Assembly: GCA_034406715.1 (NCBI GenBank)
Contig: CP137870.1
Location: forward strand, 868,001-932,000
DNA length: 64,000 bases
Direction: 5' to 3'
DNA from: Rhodotorula mucilaginosa
Taxonomy: Eukaryota; Basidiomycota; Microbotryomycetes; Sporidiobolales; Sporidiobolaceae
Numbering within the stretch: the first letter of the stretch is position 1; each line of letters starts with the position of its first letter. Shown piece after piece: positions 21,558 to 34,283 of this stretch. The notes under the pieces are model-generated. The model was not told the DNA's origin. It saw nothing but the letters and a program-made list of their open reading frames with translations, and did not search any database. A program made the translations under genes and the position numbers.

Positions 21558-22463
21558 TTAGCGGAGGCGGCTGTCGGTGGGGATCAAGTCGGGTCAGTTC
21601 TCCGCTCTCAGCGCATTCGGCAACGTCCAACGGAGAGGGGAGGTGTACGTACCGGGCCTCACGCTCGGACTCGAGGAGAGCGAGGATGTCGTTCTCACGG
21701 ACCGGGCCCTTGACGTTCCTGTTTCCGCGGGCAGTCGGGCGGCGTCAGTCTTGGCCCTCTCTTCCCTCTCGCTCGCCTCGATAAACCCTCTCCCTCCGCA
21801 AGCACGCAGAAACGGGGCGCGGACTGACCGGACGATGGAGCGGGACTGGTCGTCCATGAACTCGACGCGGACCTGGGTGACACCACCGCGGGATCCGGTG
21901 CGGCCGAGCACCTTTGTGACCTTTGCGAGCTTGACGTTGGTCTTGGTGGAAGCCTCCTGTTGACGTTCAAGGGAGGGTATAACCTGGGTTAGCGGTCGGT
22001 TACGCTGTCTGGTTGTGGAGGGTTGTTGTTGCTGGGAGTCGAGTAGGCGGATGTTGGAGGTTGCGAGTCCGGGGTCGAGACGAGGCGGTACCGCAGGTGG
22101 TCGATGTGCCCAAACTGCACGAGCCTGGTTTCCCCTGCCCAGTGTCTCTCTCTCGTTGGCCGTGACCGCGTGTGCGTTGGCTCGGTGTGCGCGTGGGTTT
22201 CGAGGTCGATGCTCTGCGAGGGGCGCGCCGCCTCTCGGGGTCCAGGCGGCGGTGCATGGCGGGTCGAGGGAGGGGCAGGCTGAGGGTCTGCAGTGGCCAG
22301 TATCGACTTGCCATTGTAGCTCGACTGGTGGAACGACACGGACGAGGAGAGCAAGCGAGTCGTCCAAGGCGGTGCGAGTGCCGACGCGCGGAAAAGCTCA
22401 GCGGCGCGCTCTCCGCCTCAGCTCTGGTCGACCTTCTGCTTTCCGCCTCACCTCGCTTGCCAT
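21558..22463 (-). CDS. RPS28: 40S ribosomal protein eS28
   Basis: Four exons: 22463-22452 (12 nt, encodes MASE), 21956-21829, 21718-21653, 21570-21558; 72 residues. eS28 sits near the mRNA exit channel of the small subunit. The core [47 protein letters not shown] and the C-terminal EREARRLR are those of the family. Exon 1 is inferred: in the 500 bp upstream of exon 2 there are only three ATGs on this strand, and only this one joins in phase, with a perfect GAG/GTGAGG donor. The first intron is 495 bp and contains the upstream region of RPS5; the two start codons overlap. Confidence 0.88.
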
Positions 22464-22464
22464 G
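22461..22464. promoter_or_regulatory. CATG: overlapping divergent start codons of RPS28 and RPS5
   Basis: The palindrome CATG gives ATG to RPS5 on the plus strand (22462-22464) and ATG to RPS28 on the minus strand (22463-22461). As a result each gene's 5' UTR and core promoter would have to lie inside the partner's first exon and intron: RPS5's upstream DNA is RPS28 intron 1 (21957-22451), and RPS28's upstream DNA is RPS5 exon 1 plus intron 1 (22462-22664). The two mRNAs would be antisense at their 5' ends. Confidence 0.7.
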
Positions 22465-23746
22465 TCGACGTTTGAGCACCAGCCGGTCCCCAAGGGTCAG
22501 CTTGCCCTCCCTCCCTGCCCTCGCCACTCCAACCACCGCCCGATTCCACCCACAGACGAGGACAGCAGCACCCTCGTCCCTTCAGCTTTGCCCCCTCCGC
22601 ACTCGCTCACCGCCCTAGCCTCGCCTGGCTCATGTACTGACCGCCGTGCCCGTCCCGCCCGCAGACGTGCTCGAGGCCAACGCCAACGGCATCCTCTTGT
22701 TCAACAAGTGGGACGCCAGCGAGGTCGAGGTCAAGGACATCTCGCTCACCGACTACATCCAAGTCCGCAACGCCGTCCTCCTCCCCCACACCGCCGGTCG
22801 CTATGCCACCAAGCAGTTCCGCAAGGCTCAGATGCCCATCGTCGAGCGCCTCGTCAACAGGTCAGTCACCGTGCAGGTCCGCCACGAGATCGCGCAAAGG
22901 GGGTGGCACGTCGAACCAGACGCAGGCTAGGGAGCAGCCGCGAATGGGGGGTGATGCAGGATCAAGACGGACGTGCGCAACTGGCAGCACAGGGAAGACG
23001 AGAGCGGGAAACGGTCGAGATGACGGGCCAGGAGCCGGCGAGCAAGGACACCTTGCGGGACAGGATAGGGCGAAACTGACACCTCTGCGCGCACTGCTAA
23101 AACAGCTTGATGATGAACGGCCGCAACAACGGCAAGAAGCAGATGGTGCGTCCCCGCGTTCCTCTCGCTCGCGGCGAGACGCCCGCGTCCTTGTGACTGA
23201 CCCCCTGCACCAACCCCCTCCAGGCCGTCCGCATCGTCGCGCACGCCTTTGAGATTGTCAACCTCCTCACCGACCAGAACCCGATCCAGGTTCTCGTCGA
23301 CGCGGTCGTCAACACCGGCCCGCGCGAGGACTCGACCCGGATCGGCTCGCAGGGCACCGTCCGCCGCCAGGCCGTCGACGTCTCGCCCCTCCGCCGCGTC
23401 AACCAGGCCGTCGCGCTCATCACCATCGGTGTTCGCGAGTCGTCGTTCCGCAACGTCAAGTCGATCTCCGAGTGCCGTCAGTCTCCCTCCCGTTCTCCCT
23501 CCCTTCGCCCCCGCTTTTTTGCTCACCCTCTGGACTACCCGCAAACAGTTGCCGACGAGCTCATCAACGCCGCCAAGGGATCGTCCAACTCTTACGCCAT
23601 CAAGAAGAAGGAGTGCGTCCCTTGCGCTCTCGTTCGGCGGGTTCTCCTCTTTCATGCGAGAACCTCTTTTCACTGACGATGCGCAACCCCCCCCCCCCCC
23701 CCTCCCAAACAGCGAGCTCGAGCGTGTTGCCAAGTCCAACAGGTAA
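22462..23746 (+). CDS. RPS5: 40S ribosomal protein uS7
   Basis: Six exons: 22462-22495, 22665-22860, 23106-23145, 23224-23476, 23549-23612, 23713-23746; 206 residues. uS7 binds the 3' major (head) domain of 18S rRNA beside the E site. Conserved blocks: [108 protein letters not shown] and the invariant end LERVAKSNR. Exon 1 encodes [11 protein letters not shown] and its donor (AAGG/GTCAGC) restores GAC GTG CTC in phase. The frame is open upstream of 22462, but this is the first ATG with sensible context. Intron 5 contains a run of 16 C just before its acceptor. Confidence 0.95.
23687..23702 (+). repeat. Poly-C run of 16 in the last RPS5 intron
   Basis: Sixteen consecutive C (23687-23702), one T and three more C, then AAACAG at the 3' splice site. 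It occupies the place of the polypyrimidine tract. Such a run is unstable on replication, so its length may vary between strains or be a read error. Confidence 0.85.
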
Positions 23747-24732
23747 ACGGGTCGCCCAACGGCAGTCGAAAAGGAGCGAGTTTGGGTCAGAGGTGGAGGA
23801 TGCAGGAGTATCGCGAAGAGGGTGGAACAAGGAGAAAATTACACAACAAAAACGGAAACGGAGACTCGAGAGGAAGGGGGAACATTCGGATGGGTGTTTG
23901 GGGCAGAGGTGTTGACGATGGAGGAGCAGAGAGGGGACTTTGTCGGAGGCGGGACCGCTTCGTTGCGATGTTGTCGTCGCCGGGAACTTCTCTCCCTCAC
24001 CCTTTTCCTTCCCGCCGCATCTCGTCCTCTCTCTTTGCAGAAACCCCTGCTCCCATCCCCCCCTCCCTCTCTCCTTCTCTTTCCTCTTTTGTGTGTCTCT
24101 CCCCAACTCCTCTTCGTGTCTCTCTCGCTATCTCTGTCTCGAATCTGCTCTGCCTTTTTCGACCGGGGAAATTCCTTGTTGTATCTTGCGCGCCTGGCGA
24201 TGTCGGAGCGAGTTGGCAGCGGAGGTCAGAAAGAGGCGAGCGGCGGCATGGACTTCTTTTCATTCTCATCTCGTGCGGGCCGTGTTTTTACTCTTTCTTG
24301 CGCCGTTACAATGAGGGGGGTCCTGCCGTAAATGGGGACTTGAGCGAGATACGGGACAGGTTGGTCTAAGGACGCCTGTTGATACTGATTCCTCGGCGAA
24401 GCTACAAGTGTGTTTGTGTGACCCCCCTCGAGAGATGGAGAGGTCCGACGGCGGCCTCCCGTCGTGCAGGGATAGGCGGACGACGGAAGACGGCCTGTCT
24501 TCCGGCGGACCCGTTCGTCGCGTCGCCCCCTCCTCGATTAGCGTCTTCCAAACTCTGTGGACATTCACCTCGCTCCAGACGAGGGGGGGGGTCCTTGGGA
24601 GGTTTCATAGCGTGGCGAGAGAGGAAACAACGCGGAGTCTCGATTCCGGAGCCCGCGCTGCCGGGTTCTTGTATTCGCTCTCGTCGACGCGGAGGCATCG
24701 CAGCGTGAGGCGCCATTGAGAAAGGTGGGCTC
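23747..24732. other. Convergent 3' region, RPS5 and PIG-Y-like gene
   Basis: Almost 1 kb between two stop codons facing each other. It is rich in CT runs on one side (23980-24140) and holds G-runs (for example 24583-24592). Several short frames are open but overlap each other and show no homology. I see no gene here. Confidence 0.5.
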
Positions 24733-25349
24733 TCAGGCGTGCCGGAAGATCTGCAGCAAGAAAGCGATGTTCCTCAGCATCTGGCCGTCGAAGATGCATC
24801 TGACTCGGAGGAATCTCGAGGAGAAGCAGTCATAGCGGCGGCGCGTGCTGACCTTGAGACCCCACCAGTTGATGATGACGAAGCAAACGGTGACGGGTAC
24901 GAGGAGGATGACGAGGTACTTGTAGTAATCGTCTTGCACGAGGACGTCGAGCAGCTGCGATGAGTGCCCAAACGGCCGGAGGTCAGCCTCGTCCAGCCGC
25001 GATGGATGCGAGCGGAATGAAGACGTGGAGCTGGCATTACCTTGATGCCGGTCGGTTCGCACAGAGGCCCGATCAGGATGCTCCACAGTCCGATGGCGAG
25101 AACGTTGGCCGACCCAAACACGAGAGCGTAGCCCCACCGCAAAGTTAAGAGGTGACTCGTTCCACTCGCATAGTCTTGTATAGGTATCTTGCGATCATCA
25201 GATCGTCCGGCATCATCGGACGAGCGCCTGTCGGAGTCGGCCACATCTGCGCGAGACGTTGTCTGATCGAGAGCGGTCGAGAGGGCAGAGGTCGGCTGGG
25301 CGAGGGAGGCTGGGCGATCAGGACCGTGCGATGCGGACTTGCGAGCCAT
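24733..25349 (-). CDS. PIG-Y/Eri1-like subunit of the GPI-GlcNAc transferase
   Basis: Three exons: 25349-25041, 24954-24853, 24750-24733; 142 residues. The second half has two membrane helices (YALVFGSANVLAIGLWSI and YLVILLVPVTVCFVIINWWG) and ends GLKIFRHA, matching the GIKLFRHN end of human PIG-Y, a small subunit of the ER complex that makes GlcNAc-PI, the first step of GPI-anchor synthesis. The last exon is only 18 nt and supplies this signature. PIG-Y is 71 residues in humans; here a charged, Ser/Asp-rich N-terminal extension of about 65 residues comes first. Eri1 of yeast is the counterpart and also binds Ras; whether that holds here is unknown. Confidence 0.75.
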
Positions 25350-25908
25350 GCATAGCCTCAGTGCAATCCTCTAGAGGGAGCTCAAGACAGAAAGTGGAAG
25401 AGCGAGAAGGCAAGAAAGAGGACTCCGCATTCCCGAGAGGGGGAGTGGCCAACTCGTTTTGGCAGCTAGCGATCCTTTCTGGCTTGTTTCGACTCGTACA
25501 TACTTTCAATATCTGACCGCAGAACACGCGGGATGAAAGCCCGAGCAAGCGCCTCCGCAGCGCTGCAAGACGAGACCCGGGACACCGCAAACTCTGCGTT
25601 TGCTGCAAGAGACGCGCGCCGGAAGAGTCTCGTTCCTCTGTGCATCCCCGCGAGGACGTCTTATCGAAGTGTCGGACACTGCGCGAGGAAATCGCACTCA
25701 AGGGAGGCGAATGATGTGCAAGTTGCGGTGGTCGAAACATTAACAAGAGTACGTGGGTTGCGAGCGAGGAAAAGAGTGGTACAGCGTATATGTTCTCCGC
25801 CCCTTCTCCGGCTAGGTTGCGAGAGTAGCCTTTCAAGTCCTGCAGGCGGGTATTCATAGGTCAGTCAGTGAAAGTGTCGATGACTTGGTTGAGCGGAAAG
25901 GGGGGCAC
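25350..25908. other. Intergenic between two minus-strand genes
   Basis: About 560 bp that should hold the promoter of the PIG-Y-like gene. A good intron-like structure (GTGAGT at 25912, CTGAC near 25865, CTGCAG at about 25839) could extend the upstream membrane-protein gene by two residues. Otherwise nothing recognised. Confidence 0.45.
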
Positions 25909-27586
25909 TCACCTGCGTGAAACTTTCGCAAAAATTCGCCAGAGCGAAATGACGAGCACGATAATGTAAAAGATGACCGAGAGGAAAACGACGACGACTT
26001 GCGCGATCTGCTGCTGGCAGATCGAGTCGGCCACGGTGCCGTCGACGTTTGCATCCCCGACCGTCGTCGGGGGCGGCAAGTTGTAGCGACGGTAGGGCGT
26101 CCAAGACGTGCACTCAAGCGACGAGGTGAAGAGATCGCCAAGTACGAGGGCGAGGATCGCCGAGTAGAGGCAGATGAAGATGAGCTCGGTGAGCGTGTAA
26201 AACATCTTTTTACTGATCCGCCAGAGTCCGATCGGGCGACCAAAGTATTCGATCTGCCAACGCGAGGAGGTTAGTCGGGCAGGGCATGAGCGTGGGCTCG
26301 GCAGCACGTGGCTCACATAGAGGGTGATGAAGATGTGCACTATCGCGAACGGCGCAACGACGACGGCAAACAGCGTGGACGATCCCATGATGCCGATCGC
26401 GTCGTGCTGCGTTTCCTGCACGCGAATGTGCGCCGCGAGTCCGAGCGTAGTCGCGATGAGGCAAAGGTTGATCGTCCGAATGAACAGAGGCGAGAACGGG
26501 TTCTCCAAGATGAACTTGGCGAACCGCGAGCGTTTCGACTGCCGCTCCGTCTGCTGCTGAGTCAGCTCGAATGGATCGAGCAGGTCGTTCTGAGTTCGCT
26601 CGCGTCGGAAGGGTGTCCAGGGTGTCGACCAGCCCGGGGTCTAGAGGATCGGGTTGGCCAGGTCAGATCTTGCCATTCAGAACAGACGCGCAGCGGTCTC
26701 CTCGCTCACCGTCGTCTGGTTCATCGAAAAGACCTTGGGCGCGGCAGGTAACCGCATGTTGAGGTGTTGACTCATTTTGCGGTGATAGTCCCGCTTCTCC
26801 ATGTCCCTCGACGACCTGCGCCGGCTCGCCCGACTAAGCCACGACCTGACGGACCGCGTCGAGCGTATCGAGCGAGTATCATCGTCATCGTCACCGCCGC
26901 CTTCTCCTGCTTCTGTATCGCCCTGATCTTCGGGCCGTGACCGGGCTTTGCCCTTTTCGTTGTTGTATTCGGACGAGTTGATGTACCCGTGCACGCGGTC
27001 GAGGTACTTGCCGGGCAGCGTGAAAGTCCACCACCCGCGATCGGCCGCTGTCACCGGAGGCGGAAGCTGCCCACTACCCCTCCGTTGCACCTGATCCTCT
27101 GCGTGTATTTCGGCGGGGAAAGAAGGCAGGTGCGGTGTGTTTGAAGCCGGGGCCGAGGTGGGGTTCGAGGAGGACGCCGCCGCCGGAGACGCCGCTTCGT
27201 CCGCGCCACTCGAGCCATTGCCGTTTGCGTGACCGTTTGCCTGTATCCGTTGCGAACTTGGCGAGCTTGCGGCGGCGTTTGAGCGATTCCGCGTGCCCGA
27301 CGTCGTTCGATTCGGTGTTGAGCCACTAACACGCGTAGGGACGAGGTCGCCGTGTACGCCCGGTTCCTCCTCATCGGAGAGTTCATCTGGCGGCAAGTTG
27401 CGTGCCCAGGCTGCACCGCGAACGATTGAGAGGTCAGCCCATGCGAGGTGCTTCTCTTCCTGAGGAAAACGATCGAGAAGCAGAAGGCGCACCTGGCGTC
27501 GTCACGACGATCCGCTGGCCTTGCGGGAACTGCCATCTAGATGGATTGCTGCTCGCTTCGGACCGCCGCCTATCCCGCTCGCTCAT
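25909..27586 (-). CDS. Conserved fungal four-helix membrane protein, function unknown
   Basis: Four exons: 27586-27493, 27410-26710, 26640-26317, 26253-25909; 487 residues. The first 250 residues are hydrophilic with acidic and Asn/Ala/Ser-rich blocks and an Arg/Ser patch (SWLSRASRRRSSRDMEKRD). The conserved part starts TPGWSTPWTPFRRERTQNDL and continues with four predicted helices: SPLFIRTINLCLIATTLGLA, TLFAVVVAPFAIVHIFIT, FICLYSAILALVLGDLF and VVVVFLSVIFYIIVLVI, separated by a luminal loop with several Pro and Cys. I know this layout from uncharacterised fungal proteins but not a function. An alternative last intron would change the C-terminus from SRR to SRRT. Confidence 0.75.
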
Positions 27587-27836
27587 GGGGACGACGAGGT
27601 GACCACGCAGCAATGTGCAGCCCCAAGCAGCCCCGTTACGTCGAGATCAGGCGATCGGCAGAACGTTGCCGATTTGAACTCTCTGGAAGCATATTCATTC
27701 GCGGCGTGACCTGTTACGAGGTACTCTGATCTGTGTGTATATTGCATTCGTAAAGCGATTGCTTTTTTTGGTAATCAAGCGCGAAAATGACAGCTCGAGG
27801 AGGACGCCTTAGGTCCAGGAGAAGCGCGTTGATGGC

Positions 27837-30800
27837 CTACTCGTCTCCGACCAGCGTACCGAAGAGATTGAGCGCCGGGTTGGCCCCGCCCATGCCGCCG
27901 AGGTCGCCGCCGGTCGCCATCCCGCCGCCCCAAAGACTCTGGAAGAGCAAATCCTGCTCGTGGCCGACCTGGATGCTGTGACTCATCGGATCCCACTCGT
28001 ACATCGACCGCATACCGCCGTGCGCGTTCGGATCGCCAAGCCCGCCCATCGGGACGGGCGCAAAGACGTCGCCGAGGCGGAAGCCGCCCATCTCGATCGC
28101 AGGTTCGCCGGCGCCCGCGAGCCAGGGTGGCAACGCCCCGGGTGTACTCGCGCTCATCGTTTGCGCCTGTGGCGTCGTGGGTGTGAACTGCTGCTGGAGA
28201 GGAAGTCCGGTCACCTGGTCGACAGGCGGGCCCGATTCGGCGACAGGCGGAAGACCCGGAATGTTAAAACGAGGCGTCGCAGCGGCAGAGGGTGGCAGCG
28301 ATCCGGTTGCACTCGGTGTCGGCGCGAGGACCGGATCGTTCGTGCCTTGCGCTTGCGAACCTTCCGGAGCCGGAGAGGGTTGGTCAGCGCTAGCGGCCGT
28401 GGTCGCGGCAGGAGTCGGAGCGCTCGCGGCTGCGGCGCCGTCCGCATTGGCATCGCCTCCGTTCTGGACTCGGACGCCGAAGCGGGAAAAGAGGGTCGGC
28501 TTGCACTGTGCTTGCAGGCGACGCAAGAGGGCCGCAAAGCCGCATGCGATGTGCTGGCGGTCCGAGGCGTTGTCGCGGAGGACCGTGATGGTCTGATTGA
28601 GGAGGCCGAGGACCTTCGACTGTCCATGCTCGACGACACCGACTGCGAGCGCCTTGAAGAGAAACGTGCTGGCAAAGAGGATGCGCTGATGCAGACGCGA
28701 GGGAGCGAGGCGGAGGTAGCCCTTTGGCGCGAGAAAGTTGACAGTCCGGTCGAGGATGGATTGAGCGGCGGCGAGTGCGTCGAGGATCCATTGGCCTTCT
28801 TGCAGGTTCAGGAGCGAGGGCGACACAAACCACAAGTCGTTGGCTTTGACGGCGCGGCGGAGACGCTCTTGCAAAGCACGCAGGGCGATCGCGTTGCCGT
28901 ACAGGCGCACGTATTCGAACTCCATCTGCAGTAGCGTCGATTCGATGTTGCCTTGCTCTACGGTGTACGGGCTGGTCAGAGCGTAGATCGCAGTAAGCAA
29001 CAGAGCGACGGCACGTACGTAAGACGTTCTGCGACTTGAGCAGCATCATGCGCAGTTCGTGGTCCAGAGAGCGAATAAACGACTCCCAGTGACCCGTCCG
29101 CAGCATCGAGCGCGTGATCTCCTTGTTCGGGTACAAGCGCTCTTGGATCGTGCCCATGAGCTGGAGGTGCGGCGCAGAAGTCAGCCACAAGGAGTCTGGC
29201 ACGGAGTTGAAGATCCACGGCCACTCACCGCGGCGATGAGACCTTGCGGCAAGGTCCGTTCAGCCCATAGCTCGCTGCCTCCTTCGCGCCGAACGCCGTG
29301 ACTCGCGTGGTTCGTGACCTGCTCCCACCACGAAGAAGACATGTCTGGAACAGCATTGGCGTTAGTGAGGAGCACAGTGCCTCAGCAGACTTGAGCATGC
29401 GACTCACATGCTTGAATGACAGCATTCCGACCCAGTCGAACCGAGACGTGTCGGTCGGCATTGTAGCAATCTGTGCGCCGCCAATGAAAGATTAGCATCG
29501 CCACGTGCAGAGCGAAGCAACTGCGCACGCACAGATCCAGGTCCGCAGCCTCCGCTCCTCCTCCCAGCTCAAAGACGTCCCCTTGGCCGAGTCGAACTCG
29601 ATGTTCGAGATCCCGAGCTCTTGCGCCAGTCGCACTGCGCACCCGATGAACGACCACGACATGCCGTCGTACTGTGCACTCGACCGCAGCAGCGCTTCGG
29701 CATTCTCCTCGTTCGCGCCGTCCTCGTCGAGGTCCGAGTTGCCAAAGCCGTTCCGCTGTCGGCTACCGCTCGCGACTCGTTCCTCTGCTCGGCCGCCGCC
29801 GCCCGCGCTCTGATCGCGCTGGTCGACCCTCGTCGCGGATCGTCCCCGACCCCACCCGGTCCTGCGTCGACTCGAGCTGCGGCCTTCTCGCTCGCGCGAG
29901 TTTCCCTTTTGCGCGCGACCGACCGTGATAGGCGGCCACTCGGTCAAAAGCAGGAGCGCTTCGACACTCGAGATGTGGCGCATCGCTCCGCTGCCGTCGA
30001 GGATACCGACGAGCTCGTCCCGGCAGTATTCGGCGAGCGCTTCATGGATAGTGCGGCCTCGAGTGCGAGACGGTAACGAAGAGTACCGCGCCGAGATGGT
30101 AATCATGGCGGCAAGGAGGAGCGACTCCCTCGACGTGAGAGCGGGGAGGTGTACCGGCTCAAAGATGCGGTCGAGCAGGAGCGGGTACAGATGCGCCATG
30201 TGGTCCTTGAAAAAGGCGAGGAGCGCTTCCGCCTCCGAGATCGAGACCATCCCCTCCTGGATCGGCACCCACCGCTGCCAGACTGACCGCTGTTCCTCCC
30301 TGCTCGGCTCGACTCCTTCTCGCGCCTCCTCGGCCTCTTCGAGCAGAGGTCCGTCGCCGGGCATGACGGACGCGAGCGGCGAAGGGTTCATGCCGGCCGG
30401 TCGCTCGCGGGAGCGAGACGACCTGCGCCGCTCTCGCGAACCGGACGCATTGCGGCGCTCGGTGGAGCGACCGATGCTGCCCGCACGCGATCGCGAATCG
30501 GACATGGCGTCCGACTTGTACGCGAAGGCTTCTGCCGATCGGAGACTCGAAGCGGTTGCGAGTAGTCGCAGGGCGTCCGAAGGGTTGTGCAGAGTCGAAG
30601 ACAGCAGGACGTTTGCGTCCCGAGCGGAACCTGCGCCGCGAGGTCCTGGTTGCCGCGAACGTCCCCTCTCGTCCGACTCTTCTTCTTCTTCGTCATAGCC
30701 GTCGGTGGAAGTTGCGCTGGAGATTGTCTCGCCGACGGCAGGTGGGCCGGAAACCGAAGCTCGGGCGAGGCCGGGATGGCGGAAGTGAGGATTGCGCGGG

Positions 30801-31588
30801 TCGTACCCACCGCCGCCACTGTCGGCGGTAGAGGTGCTCGCCACCGGCGAGTCGCGGTACAACTCGGTCAAGCGGGAGGGGCCAGCTTGGACGGAAGATT
30901 CGGACGCGGGCGATGCGACCGTCGTCGGAACGTAGGAAGCGCGAGTCGACGGAGGGGCGCTCCAACCACCGAGGTGCGGCGTCGGGACCGGGCCTGCTTG
31001 CGCGGTGGTAGACTGGCTCGTGCCAGAGCCGCTGGGCTCGGGCAACTCCTCCGCAACTCCGGGGTGGATGTTGCTCTGCGGCGGCGAGACGCTCGTATGC
31101 CCAGTCTTGGGGCGTTTCGTCGGCCTCTGCGGCGGCGTGGCGGTATACGGAGGCGGAGCCGGGGACCCTTCCGCACTGTTGGTCGCGAGCCCGTCGAGGT
31201 ACGATTTGGCGTTGGCGCGGAGGACAAAGACACATTCGCGCGATTCGCGCCGGCACCGCTTGCAGGGCGGGTCGGACGGCGCCTCGGGGTCGCCTGCAGA
31301 TGTACCGGAGATTGGTCAGCCTGGCGGCTCCGAGCTTCAATAAGGACTAGCGAACTAGCGAAGGCGCACCGAGGTCACACTTCAGCTTGCGCTGTCGAGC
31401 AAAGAGCCAGAGTGGGGGGGAGATCAGTTCCAGGGACTCGAGGACCGCTGCAGAGTTGGCGAGATCAGACTCACCGCTCTGCACGGTTGGCAAGCACGAT
31501 AAGTGCGCTTCGGTTTCCCCTGCTGCCTCGCCGCGTCCGCTTGATCGGTGCCCTCCGGAGGCAGCGATCCAGTCGGGGTCAAGTCCAT
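27837..31588 (-). CDS. Zn2Cys6 transcription factor, 1118 residues
   Basis: Seven exons: 31588-31475, 31391-31370, 31293-29533, 29470-29408, 29344-29229, 29160-29015, 28971-27837. The zinc cluster is at C33, C36, C43, C56, C59, C66 (CQPCRARKLKC then CKRCRRESREC), preceded by KPKRTYRA, and is assembled from three exons. A long disordered Ser/Arg region follows. The fungal-specific factor domain covers about 350-760: LLAFFKDHMAHLYPLL, LLLAAMITISARYS, WSFIGCAVRLAQELG and RTWIYCYNADRHVSVRLGR. The C-terminal 250 residues are Pro/Gly/Gln-rich and may be the activation region. The family acts on DNA as a CGG-repeat-binding regulator; the target pathway cannot be read. Start ATG at 31588 is well placed (MDLTPTGSLPP). 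Confidence 0.88.
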
Positions 31589-31983
31589 CGCCCCCGAGTC
31601 GGTGATATAGCAAGGGCCGCGAAAGTGGGACCGAGTCGCTGTAGTGATTCCCTCTGCAGTGCCTCACTGCTCCAGCAGAATGAGCGTCTAGACTCGAGCG
31701 GGCAGTCAAGGAGAGACGCGGAGCACCTTTGCCTGGATCCGGCCTTTCCCGAGCGATAAACTCTGATCGAAATCTCCGATTACGTCCGACACCCTGCCGA
31801 ACCAGTCTGAGCATATGTGGGCGCATCACCTGATGGCAGCTGGCCCCGGGCGTCACTCGCGAGCCCTCCCCGAGAGTGGGCGGCGCACTGTAAGGGGTCC
31901 GATTCAGAGAACGATCCGCCTGCTGCAAATACTTTTGGGTCTTTGCAAGTTATGCAAGCATCGCGCGATTGACCATATGGCTG
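31589..31983. other. Intergenic, TF promoter and RVB1 3' flank
   Basis: About 395 bp between two minus-strand genes, expected to hold the promoter of the zinc-cluster gene. No motif named. Confidence 0.45.
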
Positions 31984-33787
<1,804 letters not shown>

Positions 33788-34283
33788 GACGGAGCGAGAG
33801 GTTGGAGAGGTGGTTGTGCGACGGGAGAAGCTGGAGCGGTAGGGGCGAGGCTAGCTCGGTATCGGAGTTACTCGGCGACTGTGTGTCCTGCTCTAGAACT
33901 CGCGCGCTGAAGCTGTCGTCGCTGAGTCTGTTGCGCGGAGCGGTCGAGTTGGCAGCAGCAAGCGGATGAGGTGGTGCGCCTGCTCATTTCAGCTCCTCAC
34001 CACTGCTCAGCAGGGGGACAGCAATACCAGCAAGTAATGCAAGATGCAATAGTAGAATTTCCTACGCTACCCTGGCAGCAGACTGTGGCAGTAGAGGAGG
34101 GGTTGAGCTCGGAGTCGCGGCGAGCAGCTCGTCCTGCTCGAGCTGATGGCGATGCGGCTTTGCCTTCTTGGAAAACGGACACTGGCCGTGCTCCCCTCTG
34201 GATCCGAGTATAGACGCTCGAGTCGACATCCAGCAGTACTCCCCTTAAACCCCCTCTATATCTCCCAGTCTAAACAAGCGAGG
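33788..34283. promoter_or_regulatory. Divergent promoter, RVB1 and IMP dehydrogenase
   Basis: About 500 bp between the two start codons. A TATA-like CTCTATATCTC lies about 22-32 bp before the IMPDH ATG, which is closer than a normal TATA-to-ATG distance and may only be part of a pyrimidine-rich leader. No other motif can be named. Confidence 0.4.

Noticed and set aside
22015-22461. In-frame upstream extension of RPS5
   Set aside because: The frame is open by chance but ribosomal uS7 proteins do not carry such an extension, and the ATG at 22462 gives the expected N-terminal length.
22861-23105. Possible box C/D snoRNA in RPS5 intron 2 (GTGATGC near the middle, CTGA near the end)
   Set aside because: The C box is not a good RUGAUGA match, there is no terminal stem or C'/D' pair by eye, and CTGA near the end is explained by the branch site. 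Small-RNA reads over this intron would settle it.
27960-28934. 324-codon plus-strand frame opposite the zinc-cluster gene
   Set aside because: Shadow of the conserved C-terminal part of the transcription factor on the other strand.
30587-31759. 390-codon plus-strand frame opposite the 5' part of the zinc-cluster gene
   Set aside because: Arg-rich shadow of the zinc-cluster factor; it would cover the well-supported zinc-finger exons on the other strand.
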